A stretch of DNA of 64,000 nucleotides from Desulforhopalus sp. (GCA_030247675.1 JAOTRX010000006.1:124001-188000); one strand, 5' to 3'; shown: positions 9,071 to 18,263, counted from the stretch's first letter. A program made the numbers and translations. The notes: generated from the letters alone by a model not told the origin.

Positions 9071-10747
9071 ATGGCATACACACCAGAATTACAAGAACTG
9101 ATTAAAAAAGTCGAGGCGACCCGTCCGGCGCGGGTGGCCATGGCCAAACGCAATGAAAACTATCCGGCCCTCTCCATGCAGGAGCGGGAGGAGGTCCTGT
9201 CGAAATTCCATCCTGATTATCAAGAAAGCGGCAAGCGTAAGGTGGCGGTTGGTCCGAATAAAGGTGACATTTATCAGGAAGGCGTCGCCGCCCTGCTCGA
9301 GTCGAAATCGATGGTCCGGCCCGACAAGGTTGACCTGACCAAGATCGATTTTGATACCGACGTCCTCGTTCTCGGCGGCGGTGGAGCAGGCACCTCGGCG
9401 GCGATCATGGCGGCCGATGGCGGCTGCAAGGTCATCATTGCCACCAAGCTGCGTCACGGTGATTCCAACACCATCATGGCCGAAGGCGGCATCCAGGCGG
9501 CAACCCACGAATGCGACTCGCCGTATTACCACTTCATGGATACCATCGGCGGCGGCCATTTTGCCAATCAGCGTGACCTGGTAGCGGCCCTGGCTAACGA
9601 TGCGCCGCTGTCCATCGCCTGGCTGGAGAGCCTGGGGATGATCTTCAATAAGTACGAAGACGGCCGTACGGTTGTTCGCCACTGCGGCGGCTCGTCGCGC
9701 AAGAGACTGCAGTCGTCGGGCGATATGACTGGCGCCGAGATCATGCGGGTGGTACGCGACGAGGTCCGTAACCGGGGCGAGCAAATCACCACCCTCGAAT
9801 TCAGTCCGGCGGTTGAACTGCTCCTTGACAAGGACGGCAAATGCGGCGGTGCCATCCTCTTCAACATGGAGACCAAAGAGTTCTCCATAGTCCGGGCGAA
9901 GGCGGTCATCATCTCCACCGGCGGCTTCGGTCGTCTGCATATCAAAGGTTTCGCCACTACCAACCATTATGGTGCCACCATGGACGGCGTGGTTATGGCC
10001 TATCGCGCCGGCGTCGGCAACAAGGATCTGCATTCCACCCAGTATCATCCGACCGGGGTTGCCTATCCGGAGCAGAACGTCGGCCTGCTCATTACCGAAA
10101 AAGTCCGCGGCCTTGGCGCCCACGTCCTCAATATCGACGGCGAGCAGTTCTGCTTCCCACTCGAACCCCGCGATGTTGAATCGGCGGAGCTGATCTGCGA
10201 GGCAATGGAGAAAGGCAAGGGGATCATCACCCCGACCGGACGGGTTGGCCTTTGGCTTGATTCGCCGATGATCGAGGAATTGCACGGTCCGGGCACTGTG
10301 AAGAAAGAACTGCCGGCCAAGTTCATCCAGTTTGAGCGGCATGGTATCGATATCAGCAAGGAGCCGATGCTCGTGTATCCAACCCTGCATTACCAGAACG
10401 GTGGTATCAATATCAACGGCAATACCGAGACCGTCGTGCCGGGACTGTATGCGGCCGGCGAGGCGATCGGTGGGGTGCATGGCGAGAACCGGTTGATGGG
10501 CAACAGCCTGCAGGATATCATTACCTTTGGCCGCCGTGCCGGCAAGAATGCCGCAGCCTACGTCAAGGCGGGCGTCGAGCTCAAGGCCTTAACCCTTGAT
10601 CATGTGGTCAAGTTTGAGAAAGAGCTTGCCGATGCCGGAATTGACAATCCGGCGGTGGCGCCGATCCTTCTCCCCGATTACTCAACCGATGAGGTTGCTG
10701 AACGTCGTTGGCCGGAGGCGAAGACGGTTGTGGAGACCATCCGCTAA
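9071..10747 (+). CDS. fumarate reductase/succinate dehydrogenase-like flavoprotein, non-covalent FAD type
   Basis: A 558-residue FAD protein. After a ~95-residue N-terminal extension the dinucleotide fold appears (LGGGGAGTSAA, 101-111). Substrate-site motifs of the FrdA/NadB/AprA superfamily are present: STQYHPTGV, a LITEKVRGLGAHVLN segment and HGENRLMGNSLQD. The histidine that binds FAD covalently in SdhA/FrdA, five residues before the EGG, is replaced by Asn133 (SNTIMAEGG), as in L-aspartate oxidase-type enzymes. AAGGAG upstream supports the start. It is last in the operon. Fumarate reduction is the likeliest reaction; a related unsaturated acid is possible. Confidence 0.87.
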   Translation: MAYTPELQELIKKVEATRPARVAMAKRNENYPALSMQEREEVLSKFHPDYQESGKRKVAVGPNKGDIYQEGVAALLESKSMVRPDKVDLTKIDFDTDVLVLGGGGAGTSAAIMAADGGCKVIIATKLRHGDSNTIMAEGGIQAATHECDSPYYHFMDTIGGGHFANQRDLVAALANDAPLSIAWLESLGMIFNKYEDGRTVVRHCGGSSRKRLQSSGDMTGAEIMRVVRDEVRNRGEQITTLEFSPAVELLLDKDGKCGGAILFNMETKEFSIVRAKAVIISTGGFGRLHIKGFATTNHYGATMDGVVMAYRAGVGNKDLHSTQYHPTGVAYPEQNVGLLITEKVRGLGAHVLNIDGEQFCFPLEPRDVESAELICEAMEKGKGIITPTGRVGLWLDSPMIEELHGPGTVKKELPAKFIQFERHGIDISKEPMLVYPTLHYQNGGININGNTETVVPGLYAAGEAIGGVHGENRLMGNSLQDIITFGRRAGKNAAAYVKAGVELKALTLDHVVKFEKELADAGIDNPAVAPILLPDYSTDEVAERRWPEAKTVVETIR

Positions 10748-10797
10748 ACTGCGTATTAACAGAACGGGGCAGAACGGGTTTTTCCTGCCCGCCAATC

Positions 10798-10834
10798 AAC
10801 CGCTGGGGCCGTTCAAGGCCGCAGCGGTTTTTTG
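10798..10834 (+). terminator. rho-independent terminator of the Hdr/Sdh-like operon
   Basis: AACCGCTG pairs with CAGCGGTT, with an inner GGCC/GGCC stem, and is followed by TTTTTTG. It lies 50 bases after the flavoprotein stop. A second, weaker GGGCAG/CTGCCC hairpin lies just before it (about 10767-10790). Confidence 0.85.
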
Positions 10835-10977
10835 TTTTTCAGGTACCCTCCTCAAGCGGGCAGAGGGCTTTATAAAAATGGGCAATGGAATTACGACAGA
10901 TTCTGTGGTAAACATGTCAGCTTGGGAAACGGGAGATCGACTTCATTTTGTGGTTTTCTGCAAAACAGGGGAGCTGG

Positions 10978-11481
10978 ATGAAAAGCAATTTTATTACCAC
11001 TGTTTACGGGCCGGCCACTCCGGGAATCATTAAGGTCTTGGCGCAGGCCACCCGCGGCTTGGGCGGAGAGTGGTTGACCAGCAAGCTCATCCGACTTGAT
11101 GGGCAATTTGCCGCGATAATGAACGTTGTTGTTGCTCAGGACCAGGAAAGTGCCCTGAAGTCGAATTTGGAAGCGAGATTCCCTTCCCTGAGTTTTGTAT
11201 ACGCCCCGGTTAATCCTGCTCCTCGGGAGAAGACCAAAACCATCAAGCTCGTCGTTGATTGTATTGACAGACGCGGGTTGACCGGTGACCTGAGCAGCAT
11301 TCTCGCCAATCTTGATATCGGGGTAGAAGACATGGAATGCAAGCGGTTCGCCATGGATGGTATTGACGACACCGTTTTTTCGGCGCGATTGACCCTTTCG
11401 GTTCCCCTTGATGCGGACAGCGAGATTATCGCTGAGGAGATCGAAACTTTGTCGGAGGACGTGCGGGTAAATATCCTCTGA
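10978..11481 (+). CDS. double ACT-domain protein, GcvR-like
   Basis: A 167-residue protein of two ACT domains, approximately residues 4-80 (TVYGPATPGIIKVLAQATRGLGG) and 90-165 (VVDCIDRRGLTGDLSSILANL). This is the layout of GcvR-type regulators, which bind amino acids and act through protein contacts. The ATG at 10978 follows AGGGGAG; an upstream in-frame start at 10948 lacks a ribosome site. No DNA-binding domain is present. It is convergent with an aspartokinase, which also has ACT domains, so an amino-acid sensing role is likely, but the ligand is unknown. Confidence 0.8.
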   Translation: MKSNFITTVYGPATPGIIKVLAQATRGLGGEWLTSKLIRLDGQFAAIMNVVVAQDQESALKSNLEARFPSLSFVYAPVNPAPREKTKTIKLVVDCIDRRGLTGDLSSILANLDIGVEDMECKRFAMDGIDDTVFSARLTLSVPLDADSEIIAEEIETLSEDVRVNIL

Positions 11482-11524
11482 CAAGGCGTTAAAAGAACCT
11501 AGGCTTGTCGGAGGTTTTACAAGG

Positions 11525-11565
11525 AAAAGGGGCGGTACCGAAAATTCGGTGCCGCCCCTTTTTTA
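11525..11565. terminator. strong bidirectional terminator
   Basis: An 18-bp stem (AAAAGGGGCGGTACCGAA paired with its complement, one G-T mismatch) with a 2-base loop is followed by T-rich sequence on the plus strand and has an A-run before it. It lies between the convergent ACT protein and aspartokinase genes and can serve both. Confidence 0.9.
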
Positions 11566-11608
11566 TGTCATTTTTACATCAAGCGTTACCTGCAGCGGCT
11601 ACCTCTGT

Positions 11609-13003
11609 TCAGCTCAGTTCTTCGCAGAGCGCCCGGTGCAGGGAGCGCTGGGCCTGGACAAAATGGTCGCGAAGCACCGTAAACTGCATATTGGTCTGCC
11701 TGGTGGTCTGGGATACCGAGAGAATGTTGATGCCTTCATCGGCCAGGGCTTGCGCGGCCCTGGCGAGTATGCCGGGTTTGGCTATATTCGAGCCGATGGC
11801 ACAGACGATGGCAACGTTTTTGGTGGTGACGACCTCGAAGTGTTTGCGCATATCTTCGACCAGGGATTGCGAGCAGTCCTTTTCGGCGATAATGACGTCA
11901 ATGGTGTTGGCGTTGGTCGCCTTGTTGATATAGCTGACGTTGTGATCCTGCAGGATCTTCATGATTCGCATATCAAAACCGACCTCGCCGACCATCCGGG
12001 TGTCATGAATTTCCAGGCAGGTTACCGTTTTTGAGCCGGTTACGATTTCCGTCTTGGATTGCGGGCAGATATAGTCCTTGGTTATCAAGGTGCCGCTGTG
12101 ACTGGGGTCAAAGGCATTCATTACTCGAATGGATATCCCGGCAACTTCCAGCGGTTTTGAGGCCTTGGGATGGATGGCTTCCATGCCGACATCGGCCAGC
12201 TGATCGGCGACATCAAAGTTGGTATTGCCGACTGGATGCACCTTGCCTTCACCGATGATTACCGGATCCCCCGAACAGAGGTGGTATTCCTTGTGGATCA
12301 CCGCCTCACTGGCGCCAAGCAGGCAGGCGATTTTTGAAAAGGTCACCTCTGAATAGCCGCGGTCAAACTCCCGCATAATCCCTTCCGTACCCTTGGTGTA
12401 GCCGGTGGCGACGCAGATGGTCGTGGTTGGATCGAGTTTTGCGAAGGTGTGGCGAATGCGCTCATCAATGGTCCGCTCGCGCCGTTCCTGCCAGCCGCTC
12501 AGATCGACGAAGGTGGCGTTGTATCCGAGGTTTTGCAAAATATTGGCGCTGTTGAAGGCGCTGTGCATCTCACCGATCGAGGCAAGCAACTCCCGAGCGG
12601 CCAGGAGGACTTCGTTGCGATTGACGTAACCGGAGGAAATGACGTTGTCCATGCTCTTTAAGATATTGACGGCGAAGGAGATGCGTTCGCAGACAAATTG
12701 GTCGGCAATCGCAATGTTGAGGCCGATACTCTCAAAGTTGCGGTTCATTTCACAAAGCCGGTTCTGCAGGCTGATCATCGCCGGTTCGTACTCGGCATTT
12801 TGCTGAAAGCTCTGGTAGATTCCCGGTTGACCGGTCTTTTTATGTTCGAGTAGTTCGTTGGTGACTCCGGAATAGGCGGAAACCACGTAGATTCTGTTAT
12901 AAATGTCATTTTTGTCTTTAAGGATGACGTTTTTCAACACCTCCCCGAACCGGGACATGGTGGTGCCACCGATTTTTTCAATTCGAAGCCTGCTTGCAGC
13001 CAT
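11609..13003 (-). CDS. aspartate kinase, ectoine-cluster (Ask_Ect) type
   Basis: A 464-residue aspartokinase that makes aspartyl phosphate from aspartate and ATP. The N-terminus EKIGGTTMSRFGEVL, then YNRIYVVSAYSGVTNELLEHKKTG, SSGYVNR, SIGEMHSAFN, FDRGYSEVTFSKIA, HKEYHLCSGDP and NFDVADQLADVGMEAIHPKA match my memory of the Ask_Ect subgroup rather than LysC/ThrA. Two ACT domains occupy roughly 325-464. No ectABC genes are nearby, so its assignment to ectoine supply is inference from motif similarity only. It may feed the aspartate family generally; a double-ACT protein lies convergently downstream. Confidence 0.85.
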   Translation of the reverse strand: MAASRLRIEKIGGTTMSRFGEVLKNVILKDKNDIYNRIYVVSAYSGVTNELLEHKKTGQPGIYQSFQQNAEYEPAMISLQNRLCEMNRNFESIGLNIAIADQFVCERISFAVNILKSMDNVISSGYVNRNEVLLAARELLASIGEMHSAFNSANILQNLGYNATFVDLSGWQERRERTIDERIRHTFAKLDPTTTICVATGYTKGTEGIMREFDRGYSEVTFSKIACLLGASEAVIHKEYHLCSGDPVIIGEGKVHPVGNTNFDVADQLADVGMEAIHPKASKPLEVAGISIRVMNAFDPSHSGTLITKDYICPQSKTEIVTGSKTVTCLEIHDTRMVGEVGFDMRIMKILQDHNVSYINKATNANTIDVIIAEKDCSQSLVEDMRKHFEVVTTKNVAIVCAIGSNIAKPGILARAAQALADEGINILSVSQTTRQTNMQFTVLRDHFVQAQRSLHRALCEELS

Positions 13004-13392
13004 TATATTTCACCGAGTGATTAGAGCCCAGCCGCCGATTCCGAGCAAAATGCACAATGAATTCAAGGTAAACACTCATGTGCGGAACAATACATCAAAG
13101 GCGCCTGTATCCTATCGCAAAGATTTTCCGCCTGCAACTGATTTCCTGATGGAATGGAAGTGGCGGCAATCGGCCTGTTTTTTCCTTTAGGTAGCATGGA
13201 GTAAGACTCTAAGTCCTTGTCAAAAAAACATTTTAAAGATTGGGTATTAAATAATCAGGTTAATTTTTGCCGGCTTCTAAACTTTCGGTCTTAGTCAACC
13301 GATACAGACTGGAGCGTGTTTTTTGTTGCATATGTCAAGGATGACTGCACCACGCTCTCCATCCCACAACACCAGCCAGGGAGGGCCGGCTC
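13004..13392. promoter_or_regulatory. divergent intergenic region
   Basis: A 389-base gap between the aspartokinase (minus) and a Ca-binding-loop protein (plus). It must hold both promoters. An A/T-rich stretch at 13220-13270 is the best promoter candidate for the plus-strand gene. No gene, RNA or clear palindrome seen. Confidence 0.3.
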
Positions 13393-14490
13393 ATGAGAAT
13401 TGCTGATTCCGCAATCCAGCTGTATTCGAAAAACACCGCATTTGCATCTTATCAAAAACGTGAATCCCTGACCGTTTGGCACAATGGTGGGGAGCCGAGA
13501 GTCACTGGGGCAAACGGCCGAAGGGGGCGGGAGCTTGATCCAGACAAAGAGATACATCGTCTGGCCGACAAGGTATCCCTGTCTTCACCAGCTGCGGTAA
13601 AAAAACGTGAGGTGCAGCCCGCCGAGCTTGAGATCCCCGAAGAACAGGAGATGATGAGCGATCTCAATCTGCGTATTCTCCAGGCGCTTTTTGAAAAACT
13701 CACTGGCCGGAAGTTTCAGACCATCGATCCGCTGAAGGTGTCCGGAGCTGTCGTCGAAAATGCCCCGGTGGTTGCGGGTTCTGAAGGGACCGAGGCAGTG
13801 GCACCACCGGAAAACAGCAGTGCCGGGTACGGGCTGGTGTACGAGTATCACGAATCCCAATATGAATATGAGAAGATCGAGTTTGCCGCAGCGGGGGTCA
13901 TTACCACAACTGATGGCCGGACTATCGATTTCTCGGCAAGTCTCAGCATGAGCCGGGAATTTTACAGCGAACAAAATATCAATATCCGTGCCGGAGACGC
14001 TCTGAAGGATCCGCTGGTGGTCAATTTTTCCGGCACCGCCGCCCAGCTGACCGAGCGGAATTTTGCCTTTGATATCGATGTCGATGGCAGCGCCGAGCAA
14101 ATAGCCTTTGTGTCCCCCGGCAGCGGTTTTCTCGCTCTCGACAAAAATAGTGACGGGATGATCAATGACGGTAGCGAACTCTTCGGTACCGCTTCCGGTA
14201 ACGGTTTTGCCGATCTCAGCGCCTACGACGCCGACGGCAATAATTGGATTGACGAAAATGATGCGATCTATGAAAGCCTGCGTATCTGGTCACGTAACAG
14301 CAGCGGCGAAGAGCAGCTGCTGGCCCTTGGCCAGGTCGGCATCGGCGCCCTGTATCTCGGTCATATCGAAACGGCCTTTTCCGTCAAGGACGCGGAGAAT
14401 GCACTGCTTGGCCAGGTGCGGGAGACCGGGCTGGCACTGCTGGAGAGCGGCCAGGCCGTCACTATGCAGCAGATCGATCTGGTCGCATAG
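13393..14490 (+). CDS. protein with EF-hand-like calcium-binding loops, unknown function
   Basis: A 365-residue protein with no signal peptide. Residues 1-130 are low-complexity and charged. Residues ~150-230 are predicted beta-rich. Two Asp/Asn-rich loops follow: LDKNSDGMINDGSELFG (about 255-271) and DADGNNWIDENDAIYESLRIW (about 281), typical of EF-hand/dockerin-like Ca sites found in large bacterial surface proteins. AGGGAGGG is upstream of the ATG. Secretion, if any, would need a non-Sec route or a C-terminal signal; none is recognisable. It stands alone between the aspartokinase and the channel gene. Confidence 0.7.
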   Translation: MRIADSAIQLYSKNTAFASYQKRESLTVWHNGGEPRVTGANGRRGRELDPDKEIHRLADKVSLSSPAAVKKREVQPAELEIPEEQEMMSDLNLRILQALFEKLTGRKFQTIDPLKVSGAVVENAPVVAGSEGTEAVAPPENSSAGYGLVYEYHESQYEYEKIEFAAAGVITTTDGRTIDFSASLSMSREFYSEQNINIRAGDALKDPLVVNFSGTAAQLTERNFAFDIDVDGSAEQIAFVSPGSGFLALDKNSDGMINDGSELFGTASGNGFADLSAYDADGNNWIDENDAIYESLRIWSRNSSGEEQLLALGQVGIGALYLGHIETAFSVKDAENALLGQVRETGLALLESGQAVTMQQIDLVA

Positions 14491-14728
14491 GCGCTGCTTG
14501 CCCATCCATCAGGCCATTTTTGCCAACGGTTCAGCCGGAACAGAGCACTTCCTGTTGTTTTAGTTTCACCTGCTTGCGGCGAGGGTTTCTCGCCGTCGCC
14601 ACGGTTTGCCGAAGATCTCCAGTCGCACGGAAATGCCGTGGCAGCGAGGTACCATTCATGGTAAATACCCTCCATGGTTGCAACCGTTGCGGAAATCAAT
14701 CGGCAACGAGCTTGCCTCTTGCAAACCC

Positions 14729-15721
14729 ATGGACTTCTTTAGACTCAAACTCTCGCTTTTCCTCCTGCTAGCGACAATCGCTTTTGGTACTTCCGGATAT
14801 GTTCTGGTTGAGGGCATGCATTTATTTGATGCCTTTTACATGACTATCATAACCATCAGCAGCGTCGGCTTCATGGAGGTGCAGCCCCTCTCCAACTCCG
14901 GCAGAGGAATCACTATCGTTATCATTATCCTGGGCATCAGCCTTTTGACCTATACCCTTGGGCAGGTTGCCCGTATCTTTGTGGAAGGTGAGCTTAGGAG
15001 AGTTCTCGGGAGAAGAAAATTGGAAAAACAGATTGCCAAGTTGCAGGACCACTATATTATTTGCGGCTACGGCCGGATAGGCCAGGTCATTGTCAAGGAA
15101 CTCAAGACTGCAAGGATACCCCTGGTGGTGATCGAGCAGGATCCGGCAAGCATTGAGATCCTGGAAGATGAAGGTGTACTCTATCTCAATATGGATGCCA
15201 CCTCCGACGAGGCCTTGAATGCCGCCGGCCTCGCCCGTGCCAGAGGCTTGGTGACGGCGGTCAGTTCCGATGCCGACAACGTCTTTATTGCCCTTTCCGC
15301 CAAGGGCTTGCGCCCGGACATCTTCATCCTCGCCCGGGCCTCGGATGTGCAGAACGAAAACAAACTGCTGCGGGCCGGGGCCTCACGGGTGGTTTGTCCG
15401 TACCAGATGGGCGGGCGGCGGATGGCGGAGATCCTTCACAAACCGACGGTGGTTGATTTTCTTGATCAGACGATGATGCATACCGAACTCGGCCTGCAGA
15501 TGGAGGAGGCAATCATCGGCAAGGGGTCGCCGATCATCGGCAAGACCTTGGTCAGCAGTAATCTCCGCCAGGATTTTGGCGTTATCATCGTCGCTATCAA
15601 AAGGGTTACCGGTGAGATGATTTTCAATCCGGGACCCGGCGAGATCTTTAACGCCAACGATGTCATTGTTGCCATCGGCAAAAAGGCGGAATTGCGACGG
15701 ATGTCCCAGGTCGTCTACTGA
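14729..15721 (+). CDS. two-helix ion channel with RCK/TrkA-N domain
   Basis: A 330-residue protein from the ATG at 14729. The frame is open to 14606, but the upstream part is not channel-like. Residues ~5-28 and ~58-80 are membrane helices flanking a pore loop; the filter reads SVGFM at residues 45-49 where K+ channels have TVGYG or TVGFG. A cytoplasmic RCK domain follows, with Rossmann motif ICGYGRIGQ (about 110-118) and a C-terminal TrkA-C-like domain. This is the MthK-type layout, gated by ions or nucleotides. The changed filter makes K+ selectivity uncertain. The ribosome site is weak. Confidence 0.82.
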   Translation: MDFFRLKLSLFLLLATIAFGTSGYVLVEGMHLFDAFYMTIITISSVGFMEVQPLSNSGRGITIVIIILGISLLTYTLGQVARIFVEGELRRVLGRRKLEKQIAKLQDHYIICGYGRIGQVIVKELKTARIPLVVIEQDPASIEILEDEGVLYLNMDATSDEALNAAGLARARGLVTAVSSDADNVFIALSAKGLRPDIFILARASDVQNENKLLRAGASRVVCPYQMGGRRMAEILHKPTVVDFLDQTMMHTELGLQMEEAIIGKGSPIIGKTLVSSNLRQDFGVIIVAIKRVTGEMIFNPGPGEIFNANDVIVAIGKKAELRRMSQVVY

Positions 15722-15845
15722 TCCTTTTTCAGCTACGCTCTCATCCTCTTCCGGCCGAATATCCTTCCTGGGAGTTTTTTTATAAAGTATCATCTGCAGG
15801 CAAGGCTTGTTTTCGAATATTCGCCGTACCGAAGGAGGAAATACC

Positions 15846-16850
15846 TTATGGTAATGTCGAACGGGACACCGCCTGACAAGGAAGTCCTTGGTCCACCAGC
15901 TCCCGGCATTGGCTGTTTGCCCCCTCGGCGGTATAGAAGGCCCCGACATAAAGAAAAAAGCTTTCTTCCACTGTGCCAAGAACATACGGAACAACTCCGG
16001 TTGCTGCAGTCTTTTTATAGGTTGCGGCGAGTTCTTCCTTGTTGCTAAAGATTCCGATACGGGCGGCATATGGGGTTTTTTTGACAGATTTTCCGGTGAG
16101 ATGGTGTTTGACAAGGGCGCTTTTTGCCTCGGCCTCGGTCGCAAAGGCCCCGGTAAAGAGCCGGTATTTATCTCCTTCGTCATCAAGCGAGACCTTCACC
16201 CAATAACAGGTCAGGCCTTTTTTCTTGTAGAAGGATATTGCCTGTTGGGCATTGGAATGTTTAGAGAGGGTTTCGAGGAGGATGGAAAATGGGTGGTTGC
16301 CTGCAGAGAGGTGTACCATTTCCATACCATTTTTCTCTTCGGCCTGGGTCTTTTTCACCGGTTTTTGTTGCGGTACGGCCTCCGGTTGTTTTCGTGGTGC
16401 CCGCTTCACCTGGGTGGAGTAGGGGTCAACCATCTGGTTTTCCTCAGTCTCACCGGTATCGGTGAGGAGGCCGATTAAAACTGGTGGTTGCCGGTCAGCG
16501 GGAGTGTCAGGTGCTGCCTGGTGCGGCACGGTGTCCGGAGCGGCGGCAGCGCTGGCCACCTGCTGAGGATCCATGGGGGCAAGGGCAGTTTCCGGTGTAG
16601 CAGCAGATTTCGGTTTATCTTCTATAGATATTGACGGTTCAACAGGCACTGTCGGTGTTGCGGCGGGAAGGGCACGTTCCAGGTCTTGTGGTGGGGAAAG
16701 CACTGCGACAGGCGTTTTTTCAGCTGGAGCAGCAGGCTTTATCTGCGGCACCGGTAATACCGGAGCCGTCGGGGCTCTGAAGACGATCACCGCGAAAAGT
16801 ACAACGGCGAGGATCGAGAAGATAAGTATTGCAGCAAAAAGTTTCTTCAT
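15846..16850 (-). CDS. SPOR-domain inner-membrane protein
   Basis: A 334-residue protein with a single N-terminal membrane anchor (MKKLFAAILIFSILAVVLF), then a ~140-residue Pro/Ala-rich linker, and a C-terminal region (about 175-334) with two SPOR-like repeats (SAGNHPFSILLETLSKHSNA... and RIGIFSNKEELAATYKK...LYVGAFYTAEGA). SPOR domains bind denuded peptidoglycan, so a cell-wall or division-site role in the periplasm is likely. It is convergent with the channel gene and stands alone. Confidence 0.82.
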   Translation of the reverse strand: MKKLFAAILIFSILAVVLFAVIVFRAPTAPVLPVPQIKPAAPAEKTPVAVLSPPQDLERALPAATPTVPVEPSISIEDKPKSAATPETALAPMDPQQVASAAAAPDTVPHQAAPDTPADRQPPVLIGLLTDTGETEENQMVDPYSTQVKRAPRKQPEAVPQQKPVKKTQAEEKNGMEMVHLSAGNHPFSILLETLSKHSNAQQAISFYKKKGLTCYWVKVSLDDEGDKYRLFTGAFATEAEAKSALVKHHLTGKSVKKTPYAARIGIFSNKEELAATYKKTAATGVVPYVLGTVEESFFLYVGAFYTAEGANSQCRELVDQGLPCQAVSRSTLP

Positions 16851-17066
16851 CTGTTTTCTTCTTCACAAATAGAGGACATACGGGTGAATCTGATTTAAGA
16901 GCCTTTCTTTACCATGGGTTTACGGGACGATCAAGTTGTGCATTACTGGGTTTTTCCGGACCTCCCCGCCGCCCGTCATTCCTGTTGACATGGTTTATTG
17001 AAAACTTGTATCTTATCGCCTCGGATTTTCAACATTCGCAGACCATTTTTGGAGGTACTATTTATC

Positions 17067-18263
17067 ATGTGGCAAAATATAACTGCAGCACCCGCCGATT
17101 CTATCCTTGGCTTGACCGATGCGTTCAGAAAGGATCCAAACCCAAAGAAGGTCAATCTGGGCGTAGGGGTATATAAGGATGAGGCCGGCAAGACGCCGAT
17201 ACTGGATTGCGTCAAAGCGGCCGAAAAACTCCTGCTTGACCAGGAAAGTACGAAAAGCTATCTGCCGATTTCCGGCGATCCACTGTATGCCACCGAGGTT
17301 CAGAAACTGATTTTCGGTGAGGGCAGCGAGGTTATCTCCTCCGGCAGGGCGGTGACCGCCCACGCCCCAGGCGGCACCGGTGCCCTGCGGGTGGGCGGCG
17401 ACCTGCTGAAGAAATTTTATCCCAATGCCAAGGTATGGATCAGCAAGCCGACATGGGCCAATCATAAGGGCGTTTTTACCACCTCCGGATTTCCCCTCGC
17501 CGAGTACGCCTACTACAATGCCGGCACCAAGTCCCTCGATTTTCAGGGGATGATCGCAGATCTGCAGACCGTTCCCGCCGGGGATATTGTGTTGCTGCAC
17601 GCCTGCTGCCATAACCCGAGTGGCGTTGACCTGAACGCCGAACAGTGGCAAAAGGTAGCGGCAATCAGCGCCGAAAAGGGCTGGGTGCCCTTTATGGACT
17701 TTGCCTATCAGGGCTTTGGTGAAGGTCTTGAGGCCGACCGCGCGGGCATTGAGGCCTTTGCCGCCACCGGTGTTGATTTTTGCATCTCCAGCTCCTACTC
17801 GAAGAATTTCGGTCTCTACAACGAGCGTACCGGCGCCATCACCATCGTCACGCCAAACGCCGCGGAGGCAGCGGTGGCGATGAGCCATCTGAAGGCCACC
17901 ATTCGGGTCATCTACTCCAATCCGCCGGCCCACGGCGGGCTGGTTGTCGCCACCATTCTTTCCACACCGCAGCTGCGGGAGCAGTGGCTTGCCGAACTGG
18001 CCGGGATGCGCAACCGCATCAAGGCGATGCGCGTTGCCCTGGTTGAGGGGTTGACCGCCCGGGGCGTCAAAGGCGACTTCTCCTCGATCACCAGCCAGCG
18101 CGGCATGTTTTCCTTCAGCGGTTTGTCCGATGAAGTTGTCCAGTGGTTGCGGGCCAATAAGAGCATCTACGTAGTAGCCGGGGGCCGGATCAATCTGGCC
18201 GGTCTCACTGAGGCCAATATCGGCTATGTCTGCGACGCCATCGCCGAGGCAACGCGAAGCTGA
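17067..18263 (+). CDS. aspC: aromatic/aspartate aminotransferase, class I-alpha
   Basis: A 398-residue PLP enzyme of the AspC/TyrB type, which moves the amino group between aspartate (or aromatic amino acids) and 2-oxoglutarate. It starts MWQNITAAPADSILGLTDAF and contains KVNLGVGVYKDEAGKTP. The PLP lysine is in SSSYSKNFGLYNERTG, and HACCHNPSGVD carries the conserved Asn. GGAGG at 17051 fixes the ATG at 17067 instead of an upstream start at 16998. The length equals that of the E. coli enzyme. It has its own terminator. Whether it prefers Asp or aromatic substrates cannot be told. Confidence 0.92.
   Translation: MWQNITAAPADSILGLTDAFRKDPNPKKVNLGVGVYKDEAGKTPILDCVKAAEKLLLDQESTKSYLPISGDPLYATEVQKLIFGEGSEVISSGRAVTAHAPGGTGALRVGGDLLKKFYPNAKVWISKPTWANHKGVFTTSGFPLAEYAYYNAGTKSLDFQGMIADLQTVPAGDIVLLHACCHNPSGVDLNAEQWQKVAAISAEKGWVPFMDFAYQGFGEGLEADRAGIEAFAATGVDFCISSSYSKNFGLYNERTGAITIVTPNAAEAAVAMSHLKATIRVIYSNPPAHGGLVVATILSTPQLREQWLAELAGMRNRIKAMRVALVEGLTARGVKGDFSSITSQRGMFSFSGLSDEVVQWLRANKSIYVVAGGRINLAGLTEANIGYVCDAIAEATRS

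Noticed and set aside
9089..10480. 463-codon minus-strand frame
   Set aside because: Exact antisense of the conserved flavoprotein; long only because of high GC and codon bias.
15383..16186. 267-codon minus-strand frame
   Set aside because: It overlaps the channel gene antisense and the SPOR gene in another frame; the composition is that of a shadow.
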